Source of the DNA: Sacculina carcini
Taxonomy: Eukaryota; Arthropoda; Thecostraca; Sacculinidae
NCBI GenBank assembly: GCA_916048095.2
Contig: OU696589.1
Coordinates: 5,658,183-5,722,182 of the forward strand
DNA length: 64,000 nucleotides
Direction of reading: 5' to 3'
In this document: piece after piece, positions 30,932-45,100 of the stretch
Position numbering within the stretch: the stretch's first letter is position 1
Layout: the number at the start of each line of letters is the position of its first letter
Notes under the pieces: model-generated
The model's input: the letters and a program-made list of their open reading frames with translations, nothing else
Database searches by the model: none
Told to the model about the DNA's origin: nothing
Made by a program: the position numbers and the translations under genes

Positions 30932-33900
30932 TGGACGTTCGTTGTTTGTTGTTGTTATTCGTGGTTCCTGTGATTATCCGTGCTTCGTCGTCACTTCACA
31001 ACCAACTTCCTCAAGGTACCTCATATTTTTTGCAATTCTATATTATCAATGCTGCACGTTCTGCTTGCGAAATAGAAAACTACATAAATGGACGTTTTGG
31101 GACGCAAGATATTCTTGGATTAGGAAAGCCCTGGTTTTATTCCTACTTTTGAGTCAGTGGATTCAATATGGATTCATAGCTGAATTTGTTTTGATAAAAT
31201 TAATATTCTCTTTGTAAGACGCGTTATTCACACATAATTTCGTTCATTTAACAGCTGAATGTCAGATATAATTTTCATTTAGCTTATTTGCTGCGTATTG
31301 TCTCGTGTTTCGCTTTATTTCATTCTTAATTCTCACTTATTCCAATGTGTTTTCATTGTTTTCTCGCCGATTTACCATCATGCATCTTTCCTTACTTGTG
31401 TGATATCAACTTGTCTGCACTGCCGTTCTAGACTGCTGTTTCAAGCAACTTGTGTGTTTTCTGTGTGACTATCAAATGACTGCTCTTTCGCTTCAACAGC
31501 CCAATTGATGCCGAGAATAGCAGATCATCCAAACAGAAACCTGCTGCCCTCCAGTCCTAACTGTGGAACTTCTTCTAACCAGCGCATCGTGGGAGGAGGA
31601 GAGGCCATCCCCGGAAAATACCAGTTTCAAGCCGTGCTCGGTTACGATGGTAATGAACCGGCTTAATTATTATCAAAACCAATTACAGGCAGGCAATTAC
31701 AGGCAGATGCAGTAGCATAGAAAAAGTACTAGCCCTACTCAAGCACTAAATTCAAAACCAAAGTCTATGAAATGCAATTGAGAAAGCAAAATCGACTGCT
31801 CGTTGCTATTTATTTACATATATATACATATATGTCGATATTTAGTCTGCTTATTTATATGTATTGTAAATTATTCGCTATTTAGTAATATATATTGTTA
31901 TTTGCTGGATTGATTTACTAGTGTGATATAATTGAATTATATTTGTTGTTTAATCAGTAATATAGTTATTAAGTTACATCTGTTGAATCGAATTTATTGC
32001 ATAATGTTGTTATTTATTAAGTCATGCCTATATTTATTGAAGGTGGTCATTAATTGAATCACATATTTATTGTTGATCGGTGTTACTTATTGAGGGGTAT
32101 TCATTGATTCATCGGATGGATGGTTGATTTTTATTTATTTGTTTCTTATTTTGCTTTCGAACACCCTTTCTCAATATAACCATTTGCTTTTTTGAATTTT
32201 CTGTCTCACTACATCATTTGGGCTCCTCCAGTACATGGGGCCACCGCAGGGTGGTAATAGTGCTTGCACTCTTCTCATGCTATCCGATTTGCTTGTAACT
32301 TATTATAATATTAATGATAATACTAGTAATACACTATAAGCAGTACAAGCACATGGGGCCACCCTATTGTGGCTCCCATGTGTTCTGGAGTACATACATG
32401 CATATATTTTTGAGTTCATGGTGGAATATTTCTTCAACATCATCAACATGCACTGCTAAATGTTTGCCATAAATAGTAACCTTTGAAGCAAAACTTACAA
32501 TTAAGCTATTTCATAATGCAGCTGAACAAAACATCTCATTTTTTATATGTTATGTGTGTGTGTGTGTCAGTGAAAGGACAGGATGAGATGGAGTTTGTAT
32601 GTGGAGGATCATTGATAAACCCCAACTATGTGCTAACTGCAGCACACTGTGTCACTGGCATTCCCTCGGAGTACACACTGGCAGTTGTTCGAGTCGACGA
32701 ATTCAGACTGAACTCCACGGATGACTGTATAACTGTCAGTACTATAGAACTGTCCATTTATCATGTAGCTTATACACTGGCGGATCTAGAGGGGGGCTGA
32801 AGCACTCCCCTCTAAATGTTCCCATCAACCCCTCATAACTGAAAGGTTCACCAGAATAGGCCAAGAAAATATATACTTCTGTGGAATTTGTTGATATAAG
32901 CATTATCAGAAATGCGTTACATAGTGATGCATGTACATGACTGATCGCCCCCAAAATTAATATTTATTAGCATATTTATATACAATATTTATAATTTGTA
33001 TTATATATATTTACTTCTTTGACTCGCTGACTCATGTATGTTATTCATGTCTGTTTTTCAACAATTCAGCATGAACATGTGTGTAATAACTAACACCAGG
33101 CTCCTCTTTGTCACAACACTAATTAATCTGTCCAATGGGTTAAAGGCTGAAGTTATCAAGTGACAGCTGCTACACGGGAAAAAGCCGAAGCTTATGAACT
33201 CACACAGGTGTGTCCCGTGCAGCTCGCTGCCACCGCAGAACCGACCCTCTCCACGCTATGACGCCACAAGGACGGAAGACGTATTAGAGAGGGCCACCTC
33301 CCCAGAATGCATGACACAACACATGACTGATATCTGGTACCATCATTTACTGCTGGGTGGACAGGGGCTGTTGGAGTTAGAATTTACTCATAGAAATTCT
33401 CCTACGCCGGGTTTTGAACCACGGCCCTTTCGCTAGTGAGGCGGGTGTGCTACCACTACAACACGGAGTCCAACAATATATGCGTATACTAATGTGTGTG
33501 TGTGTGTGTTTGTAAGGTGGAGGGCAATCAATTTTGTTCTCACATGCTCGAGTTCCAAGTTGACAGCGCATTACCTCACGCGGAATTTAACGAGTCTGGT
33601 TCTGAATACAATGACATTGCCCTCGTCCGCCTCAGGCGACCAGATGGTGAGCTCAGCGGCGGTATTTCTCCTCACTTATGCTCGATTTCATTATATATAC
33701 AGATCCGTTGCGAGGACTTATGCCCCCCCCCCCCCCCGAAGGCAACACTTGGGGCCCCCATTATAAATAAATCACTGAATAATGAATTTATTTCTTATAT
33801 ATAATCACATAATACAAGCTCAGGTGGAAACATCAGAGCAAAAAGGTAAAGGCTATACATAATAAATATGATAAATTTTAATATCATACGTGAAGCAACG

Positions 33901-36900
33901 GGGCCGTTCAACATTCGGGGCCCCCGACTGGGGGGTACGGGGGGCGGTTGCTACGGCTCTGTATATATATATCTATATATATAAAAGAGATCCTCTGTGT
34001 GTGTGTGTGTGTGTGTGTCTGTGTGTTCGCCATCCTTGCTCCATTTTCTATCAGCTAATACTCGGCTACCACTTGGCGTACCCGCTGAAAAGTTATACCA
34101 TCACGTTGGAAATTTTCTTGTCTACACTTTAAATTAAATTTTAAATTTCAAAAATGAAACCAAAAAAAGTTATTGCGGTGAAAACACAAAATGAACCCTG
34201 AAAAATGCGAAAATTGTGGTCAATGCTCTGCCATCTACTCCTCATGAACCAGAAATGGTACAGCCAAACAGATTATACCACTGTGTAGAAAATTTTCTGT
34301 TCTACAAGATAGGTTATAATTCATATCCAAAAATAGAGCATAAAAGATGTAAACATGACAAAATTTCAATCTATATTCAAAATTATATTTATACTCCACG
34401 CGTCCGATTTTCTATACTTTTTTCTCTATGTATCAAAAACTAATTATCACACAACTAAATAAATAATACCATCATGCTGGAAATTTTGTTTGCTACATCA
34501 CGGTATAATTTTTAATTTTCCAAAGTGTATTAAAAAAAAGTTACGGCGGTGTGAAGTCAAAATGACAAAGTCAAAAATGCAAAATTAGCACTGGAAACCG
34601 TGAATGTTTTGGTAAATATTCCCCTATCTATTCCTCATAAACCAGCAATGGTACAGCTATAAAAATTATACTATTGTGTAGATAATTTTGTGTTCTACAA
34701 GAAAAGTTATAATTTATACCCACAAATGATACAAAAAATGTGTAAAATTGGCAAAATTGTCAAATACATCCAAAATTACACTTGATCACCGGGCGCCTAA
34801 ATTAATTCATTTTTCTACCTATTTCTCAGGAACTATTTGTCACACATTAAAATAAATTATATCATCGTGCTGGAAATTGTATTTTTTAAAATGCGGTATA
34901 ATTCTTAATTTTCCAAAGTGTATCTGAAGGAAGTGACGGCGGTGTAAAGTCAAAAGGACATATTGCCAATTTGACAGCTATTATGCGCACTTGCGATTAC
35001 ACAGGAATATACTACTGTGTAGAGAATTTTGTGTTCTACAAGAAAAGGTGTAATTTATACCCACAAATGATACAAAAAACGTGTAAAATTGGCAAAATTC
35101 TCAAATACATCCAAAATTACACTTGAACACCGGGTGACTACAATTTATTCATTTTTATACCCATTTCTCAGGAACTATTTGTCATACATTAAAATTAATT
35201 ATACCATCGTGCTAGAAATTTTGTTTCCTACAGTACGGTATAATTATTAATTTTCCAAAGTGTATCTGAAGGAAGTAACGCCGGTGTAAAGTCAAAATGT
35301 CATGTTGCCAATTTGACAGCTATTATGCGTACTTGCGATTACACATGAATATACACTGATTAAATTTCACTGAAGTCCAATCACAATTTACGCACTTGCG
35401 ATTACACAGGAATATACTACTGTGTAGAGAATTTTGTGTTCTACAAGATAAGCTATAATTTATACCCACAAATGATACAAAAAACGTGTAAAATTGGCAA
35501 AATTCTCAAATACATCCAAAATTACACTTGAACACCGGGCGACTAAAATTAATTCATTTTTCTACTATTTCTCAGTAACTATTTGTTACACATAAAAATA
35601 AATTATACCATCGTTCTAGAAATCTTTTCTTCTACAATACGGTATAATTTGTAATTTTCCAAAGGGTATCTGAAGGAAGTTACGGCGGTGTAAAGTCAAA
35701 AGGACATATTGCCAATTTGACAGCTATTATGCGCACTTGCGATTACACAGGAATATACACTGATTAAATTTCACTGAAGCCCAATCACAATTAAGAATGC
35801 ATCATATTATCTCCAAGCATGGATGGTGTGGTTTTATTGCGTACAGTTTAATTAATGCTACACTCTACTGAATATAAAGGCTTTATTGTCCTCAATAACG
35901 TTCCGCACGACGGGCGGGTAAAATGCTATTGGGAACAAAGTAAACTACTGAATTTAACTGTGTAATTTAATTGGTTTAATTTCAAGTTGCATAAGCATAA
36001 GCTGCATAAGAATATGGGTTGCAATATCATGTAATGCCAACTTATGCTGTTTTAGCGGAAGCATTAACCTGGAATTATAGAGATGACAGAAGGTTGCATT
36101 GTTTTGATGGTGTTGTGGAAAAACATGTTTTCTAAATTGAAACATAAATTTCACATTTAGACTTTTAGATTAGCTATAGCTTTCCTGTGGGTTTGTTTTT
36201 CTTTTTCAATTTGCACTAATTTTTTTATGAATTGAATATTAATTATATTTTATGAACTGTTCCGCACGACGGGCGAATTAAATGTATCTATAAAGAGTGG
36301 GTTTAAATGATAGCGAGGTATATGATATTTTGCTAGCAGTAAATATTCTAGCGATAAAAGTAGAATAGCTCTTAAGCAAATGATTTTGGAGAATGATGTG
36401 AACCTTTAAATATATTTTGCGATCTGATGATATATGTATTAGGAATAATACGTAGCAGAATATAGATTGCATAATATAATATCGGCTGAAATAATCAAGG
36501 GCTGCATTATCGATGTAATCCAAAAAATAACAACTGTATGAATATGATGCATTAGTGGAAGCATTAACCGGGAATTATGAGATAATATGATAATGGTGTA
36601 AAATTATATCGCATTATGCAACAACTGTGAATTTAGCTACCTTACAGTTTGGTCCCGATACTATATTGGCGGGTTGAGAGAAAAGTATTGGTGGGCCGCG
36701 TGTTTGGGACCCCTGGGGTAGATAATCTCAGTCTTCTGATTACAAATTATGATCGCATCAGTATATTTTGTGATCACAAACTAATAAGTTAAATCACCTC
36801 AGACTAGGCTGAGAGCGGTCAAGATTGAATGGTTGGGTTGGGTTGGGTAGGTTTGACTCAGGTTATATTGGGTTTTAATGATAGCGGAAAATATATAAAT

Positions 36901-39900
36901 TTTAACAATAAATATTATAGCGGTAAAAGTGAAATAGTACTTAAGCAAATGATATTGGGGAATGATGTTAAGTAATAAATATAGTTTGGAAACAGTCTGA
37001 TGAAAAGATTTCATCATCTTTCATTGTTTGTTTCGTGTTTGTGTTCTGAATTATACCACACGACGGGCAGATTTATATATCAGGCGGGTTGAGGGATAAT
37101 ATTTGTCAAAATAAGAACAAAAATATTCACATTTAGACTTTTCTATTGGTTAAGATATTTATAGGTTACATTTTTTGCTTTTCAATTTGTATTCATTATA
37201 TTTTATGGATTTGATATGAATTTTATTGTATGAATTGTTCCGCACGACGGGTGGGTTTAAAAAAGTGTTTTTAGATCTTTTTCAAATGGTTCATTTAAAA
37301 AAGTTTTTTTTTTTAAATAAAAATGTTCCGCGGGCAGCAACTATAGACAATAGAACGTTCAATTTACCCTGTAGAATTAATCCATACACAAAACCAATGG
37401 ATTTGACTTCTTATATGAATTTTATTGTATGAATTGTTCCCCACGACGGGCGGGTTTAAAAAAGGTGTTTTCATTTTTTAGTTCATTTTTTCAAATGTTT
37501 CATTTAAAAAAGGTATTTTTTTACAAATAAAAATGCTCCGCGGGCAGCAACTATAGACAATAGAACGTTCAATTTACCCTGTAGAATTAATCCATACACA
37601 AAACCAATGGATTTGACTTCAAGATCCAGAACGGATCGTGTTCGAGTTCTGAATTATTCAGCACGACGGGCGGGTATAAAAATGACTCAGGCGGACTGAG
37701 GGGAAATATTTTGTCGAAATAAAAATAATTAAACTTATAATTTTCAATTGATTAATATTTTTATGAGTGTACCCTATTTCATTTTTATTTTTCCATATTT
37801 TTTTACGAATTGAATATGAATTTCATGTTATGAATTGCTCCGCACAACGGGCGGGTTTTAATGCTATATCTATATATATAAAGAAGAAATTATCTGTCTG
37901 TCTGTGTATGTATGCTTGAATATGAGGTGACATAATTGCGCTGGTTCATGGTTCGCTGGTTCAATGATCAGGGGCTTCAAACGCAAACGAAGCGATGGCT
38001 CATTTTTATGCAATAAAAATGTCCCGCGGGTAGCAATAAAACGTTCAATTTCACCGTATAGAATGAATTCATATACAAAACTAATGGATTTGACTTCAAG
38101 AACCAGAACGGATGGTGTTCGAGTTCTGAATTATTCCTCACGTCGGGCGGGTTTAAATATGAGGCGGGTTGAGTGAAAATATTTTGTCAAAATAAAATTA
38201 AAAATAATGAAATTTAGACTTTTTAATTGATTAAGGTCTTCATGAGTTTGCCTTATTTATTTTTAGTTTGCAATATTTTTATGAATTGTTCCGCACAACG
38301 GGCGGGTTTTAATGCGGTTTTAATGCTATATATATACATAAAGAAGAAATTATCTGTCTGTCTATGTATGTATGCTTGAATATGAGGTGACATAATTGCG
38401 CTGGTTCATGGTTCGCTGGTTCAATGATCAGGGGCTTCAAACGCAAACGAAGCGATGGCTCATTTTTATGAAATAAAAATGTCCCGCGGGCAGCAATAAA
38501 ACGTTCAATTTCACCGTGTAGAATGAATTCATATACAAAACTAATGGATTTGACTTCAAGAACCAGAACGGATGGTGTTCGAGTTCTGAATTATTCCGCA
38601 CGTCGGCCGGGTTTAAATATGAGGCGGGCTGAGTGAAAATATTTTGTCAAAATGTAAATTAAAAATAATGAAATTTAGACTTTTTAATTGATTAAGGTTT
38701 TTATGAGTTTGCCTTATTTATTTTTAATTTGCAATATTCTTATGAATTCTTCCGCACAACGGGCGGGTTTTAATGCTAGTATATATATAAAAGAGATCCT
38801 CTGTGTGTCTGTGTGTGTGTCTGTGTGTCTGTGTGTCTGTTCGACCCTCCTTGGTCCATTTTCTATCAGCTATTATTCGGCCACCACTCAGCCCACCCGC
38901 AAACAATTTATACCATCACGTTGAAAATTTTCTTGTCTACACTTTAAATTACATTTTAAATTTCAAAAATGAAATCAAAAAAAGTTATAGCGGTGAAAAG
39001 ACAAAATGAACCCTAAAAAATGCGAAAATTTTGGTCAATTTTCTGAAGACTACTCCTCCTAAACCAGCAATAGTACAACAATAAAAATTATACCACTGTG
39101 TAGCAAATGTTCTCTTCTACTCAACAAAGTATAATTTATACCCAAAAATTAAATATAAAACATGTAAAATGAAAAACAATCAATCTACATTCAAAATTTT
39201 ATTTAAACTCCACGCGTCCGATTTTCTATACTTTTTTCTCTATTTCTCAGCAACTAAACATCACACATCTAAATAAATAATACCATCATGCTGGGAATTT
39301 TGTTTGCTACAACACGGCATAATTTTTAATTTTCGAAAGTGTATTAATCAAAAGTTACGGCGGTGTGAAGTGTAAATGACAAAAAAGCAAAAAGGCAAAA
39401 TTAGCACACAAAAACGTGAATATTTTGGTCAATATTCCGCTATCTATTCCTCATAAACCAGCAATGGTACAGCTATCAAAATTATACTATTGTTTAGATT
39501 ATTTTGTCTTCTACAAGAAAAGTTATTATTTATACCCACAAATGATACAAAAGACGTGTAAAATTGGCAAAATTCTCAAATAGATCCAAAATTTCACTTG
39601 AACACCGGGTGATCAAAATTAATTCATTTTTCTACTATTTCTCAGTAACTATCCGTCACACATCAAAATAAATTATACCATCGTGCTAGAAATTTTGTTT
39701 TCTACAATACGGTATAATTGTTAATTTTCCAAAGTGAACCTAAAGGAAGTCACGGCGGTGTGAAGCCCAATCACAATTAAGAATGCATCATATTATCTCC
39801 AAGCATGGATGGTGTGGTTGTATTGCGTACAGTTTAATTAATGCTAAACTATACTGAATAGAAAGTCTTTATTGTCCTCAATATTTACACATCAAATGTT

Positions 39901-42106
39901 CCGCACGACGGGCGGGTAAAATGCTACTTGGAACAAAGTAAGCTACTGAATTTTACTGTGTAATTTAATTGGTTTAATTTCAAGTTGCATACGCTTAAGC
40001 TGCATATGGATACGGGTTGTAATATCATGCAATGCCAAGTATATGCATATGCTGTTTTAGAGGAAGCATTAATCTGGAATTATAGAGATGTTTCATTGTT
40101 TTGATAGTGTTACACTTCTGAATTACTACACACGAAGGACGGGTGTGAATTTGAGCAGTGTTGAGGGAAAATCATCGTCAATAATTAAAACAAGAATTTA
40201 CAAATTTGACTTTTCTATTGGTCGTTTTTCATCAATTTTCTTTGTGTTTGTTTCGTGTTTGAGTTCTGAATTATTCCGCACGACGGGCAGCTTTAAATAT
40301 GAGGCGGGTTGTGGAAAAACATGTTTTCTAAATTGAAACATAAATTTCACATTTAGACTTTTATATTAGCTAAAACTTTCCTATGGGTTTGTTTTTCTTT
40401 TTCAATTTGCACTAATTTTTTTATGAATTCAATATTAATTATATTTTATGAACTGTTCCGCACGACGGGGGAATTAAATGTATCTATAAAGAGTGGGTTT
40501 AAATGATAGCGAGGTATATGATATTTTGCTAGCAGTAAATATTCTAGCGATAAAAGTAGAATAGCTCTTAAGCAAATGATTTTGGAGAATGATGTGGACC
40601 TTTAGATATATTTTGCGATCTGATGATATATGTATTAGGAATAATACGTAGCAGAATATAGATTGCATAATATAATATCGGCTATAATATCAAGGGCTGT
40701 AATATCGGTGTAATCCAAAAAATGACAACTGCATGAATATGATGCATTAGTGGAAGCATTAACCGGGAATTATGAGATAATATGATAATGGTGTATAATT
40801 ATATCGCATTATGCAACAAATGTGAATTAAGCTGCATTACAGTTTGGTCCCGATACTATATTGGCGGTTTGAGAGAAAAGTATTGGTGGGCCGCGTGTTT
40901 GGGACCCCTGGGGTAGATAATCTCAGTCTTCTGATTACAAATTATGATCGCATCAGTATATTTTGTGATCACAAACTAATAAGTTAAATCACCTCAGACT
41001 AGGCTGAGAGCGGTCAAGATTGAATGGTTGGGTTGGGTTGGGTAGGTTTGACTCAGGTTATATTGGGTTTTAATGATAGCGGAAAATATATAAATTTTAA
41101 CAATAAATATTATAGCGGTAAAAGTGAAATAGTACTTAAGCAAATGATATTGGGGAATGATGTTAAGTAATAAATATAGTTTGGAAACAGTCTGATGAAA
41201 AGATTTCATCATCTTTCATTGTTTGTTTCGTGTTTGTGTTCTGAATTATACCACACGACGGGCAGATTTATATATCAGGCGGGTTGAGGGATAATATTTG
41301 TCAAAATAAGAACAAAAATATTCACATTTAGACTTTTCTATTGGTTAAGATATTTATAGGTTACATTTTTTGCTTTTCAATTTGTATTCATTATAGTTTA
41401 TGGATTTGATATGAATTTTATTGTATGAATTGTTCCGCACGACGGGTGGGTTTAAAAAAGTGTTTTTAGATCATTTTTTCAAATGGTTCATTTAAAAAAA
41501 GTTTTTTTTTTTCAAAAATAAAAATGTTCCGCGGGCAGCAACTATAGACAATAGAACGTTCAATTTTCCCTGTAGAATTAATCCATACACAAAACCAATG
41601 GATTTGACTTCTTATATGAATTTTATTGTATGAATTGTTCCCCACGACGGGCGGGTTTAAAAAAGGTGTTTTCATTTTTTAGTTCATTTTTTCAAATGTT
41701 TCATTTAAAAAAGGTATTTTTTTACAAATAAAAATGCTCCGCGGGCAGCAACTATAGACAATAGAACGTTCAATTTACCCTGTAGAATTAATCCATACAC
41801 AAAACCAATGGATTTGACTTCAAGATGCAAAACGGATCGTGTTCGAGTTCTGAATTATTCAGCACGACGGGCGGGTTTAAAAATGACTCAGGCGAAATGA
41901 GGGGAAGTATTTTGTCGAAATAAAAATAATTAAACTTATAATTTTCAATTGATTAATATTTTTATTATGAGTGTACCCTATTTCATTTTATTTTTCCATA
42001 TTTTTTATGAATTGAATATGAATTTCATGTTATGAATTGCTCCGCACAACGGGCGGGTTTTAATGCTATATCTATATATATAAAAGAGATCCTCTGTGTG
42101 TCTGTC

Positions 42107-42137
<31 letters not shown>

Positions 42138-45100
42138 TCGACCCTCCTTGGTCCATTTTCTATCAGCTATTATTCGGCCACCACTCAGCCTACCTGCTAA
42201 CAATTTATACCATCACGTTGGAAATTTTCTTGTCTACACTTTAGATTGAATTTTAAATTTCAAAAATGAAATCAAAAAAACTTATACCGGTGAAAAGACA
42301 AAATGAACCCTGAAAAATGCGAAAATTGTGGTCAATGCTCTGCCATCTACTCCTCATAAACCAGAAATGGTACAGCCAAACAGATTCTACCACTGTGTAG
42401 AGAATTTTCTGTTCTACAAGATAGGTTATAATTCATATCCGAAAATAGAACATAAAAGATGTAAACATGACAAAATTTCAATCTATATTCAAAATTATAT
42501 TTATACTCCAAGCGTCCGATTTTCTATACTTTTTTCTCTATGTATCAAAAACTAATTATCACACAACTAAATAAATAATACCATCATGCTGGGAATTTTG
42601 TTTGCTACAACACGGTATAATTTTTAATTTTCCAAAGTGTATTGAAAAAATGTTACGGCGGTGTGAAGTCAAAATGACAAAGTCAAAAATGCAAAATTAG
42701 CACTGGAAACCGTGAATGTTTTGGTAAATATTCCCCTATCTATTCCTCATAAACCAGCAATGGTACAGCTATAAAAATTATACTATTGTGTAGATAATTT
42801 TGTGTTCTACAAGAAAAGTTATAATTTATACCCACAAATGATACAAAAAATGTGTAAAATTGGCAAAATTGTCAATTACATCCAAAATTACACTTGATCA
42901 CCGGGCGCCTAAATTAATTCATTTTTCTACCTATTTCTCAGGAACTATTTGTCACACATTAAAATAAATTATATCATCGTGCTGGAAATTGTATTTTTTA
43001 AAATGCGGTATAATTCTTAATTTTCCAAAGTGTATCTGAAGGAAGTGACGGCGGTGTAAAGTCAAAAGGACATATTGCCAATTTGACAGCTATTATGCGC
43101 ACTTGCGATTACACAGGAATATACTACTGTGTAGAGAATTTTGTGTTCTACAAGAAAAGGTGTAATTTATACCCACAAATGATACAAAAAACGTGTAAAA
43201 TTGGCAAAATTCTCAAATACATCCAAAATGACACTTGAACACCGGGTGACTACAATTTATTCATTTTTATACCCATTTCTCAGGAACTATTTGTCATACA
43301 TTAAAATTAATTATACCATCGTGCTAGAAATTTTGTTTCCTACAGTACGGTATAATTATTAATTTTCCAAAGTGTATCTGAAGGAAGTTACGCCGGTGTA
43401 AAGTCAAAATGTCATGTTGCCAATTTGACAGCTATTATGCGTACTTGCGATTACACATGATTATACACTGATTAAATTTCACTGAAGTCCAATCACAATT
43501 TACGCACTTGCGATTACACAGGAATATACTACTGTGTAGAGAATTTTGTGTTCTACAAGATAAGCTATAATTTATACCCACAAATGATACAAAAAACGTG
43601 TAAAATTGGCAAAATTCTCAAATACATCCAAAATTACACTTGAACACCGGGCGACTAAAATTAATTCATTTTTCTACTATTTCTCAGTAACTATTTGTTA
43701 CACATAAAAATAAATTATATCATCGTTCTAGAAATCTTTTCTTCTACAATACGGTATAAATTGTAATTTTCCAAAGGGTATCTGAAGGAAGTTACGGCGG
43801 TGTAAAGTCAAAAGGACATATTGCCAATTTGACAGCTATTATGCGCACTTGCGATTACACAGGAATATACACCGATTAAATTTCACTGAAGCCCAATCAC
43901 AATTAAGAATGCATCATATTATCTCCAAGCATGGATGGTGTGGTTTTATTGCGTACAGTTTAATTAATGCTACACTCTACTGAATATAAAGGCTTTATTG
44001 TCCTCAATAACGTTCCGCACGACGGGCGGGTAAAATGCTATTGGGAACAAAGTAAACTACTGAATTTAACTGTGTAATTTAATTGGTTTAATTTCAACTT
44101 GCATAAGCATAAGTTGCATAAGGATATGGGTTGCAATATCATGTAATGCCAACTTATGCTGTTTTAGCGGAAGCATTAACCTGGAATTATAGAGATGACA
44201 GAAGGTTGCATTGTTTTGATAGTGTTGTGGAAAAACATGTTTTCTAAATTGAAACATAAATTTCACATTTAGACTTTTAGATTAGCTATAACTTTCCTGT
44301 GGGTTTGTTTTTCTTTTTCAATTTGCACTAATTTTTTTATGAATTGAATATTAATTATATTTTATGAACTGTTCCGCACGACGGGCGAATTAAATGTATC
44401 TATAAAGAGTGGGTTTAAATGATAGCGAGGTATATGATATTTTGCTAGCAGTAAATATTCTAGCGATAAAAGTAGAATAGCTCTTAAGCAAATGATTTTG
44501 GAGAATGATGTGAACCTTTAAATATATTTTGCGATCTGATGATATATGTATTAGGAATAATACGTAGCAGAATATAGATTGCATAATATAATATCGGCTG
44601 TAATATCAAGGGCTGCATTATCGATGTAATCCAAAAAATAACAACTGTATGAATATGATGCATTAGTGGAAGCATTAACCGGGAATTATGAGATAATATG
44701 ATAATGGTGTAAAATTATATCGCATTATGCAACAAATGTGAATTTATCTACCTTACAGTTTGGTCCCGATACTATATTGGCGGGTTGAGAGAAAAGTATT
44801 GGTGGGCCGCGTGTTTGGGACCCCTGGGGTAGATAATCTCAGTCTTCTGATTACAAATTATGATCGCATCAGTATATTTTGTGATCACAAACTAATAAGT
44901 TAAATCACCTCAGACTAGGCCGAGAGCGGTCAAGATTGAATGGTTGGGTTGGGTTGGGTAGGTTTGACTCAGGTTATATTGGGTTTTAATGATAGCGGAA
45001 AATATATAAATTTTAACAATAAATATTATAGCGGTAAAAGTGAAATAGTACTTAAGCAAATGATATTGGGGAATGATGTTAAGTAATAAATATAGTTTGG

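Noticed and set aside
36830..36850. Telomere-like GGTTGGGTTGGGTTGGG
   Set aside because: Only about four units, not TTAGGG or TTAGG, and repeated at the same site in each Helitron unit.
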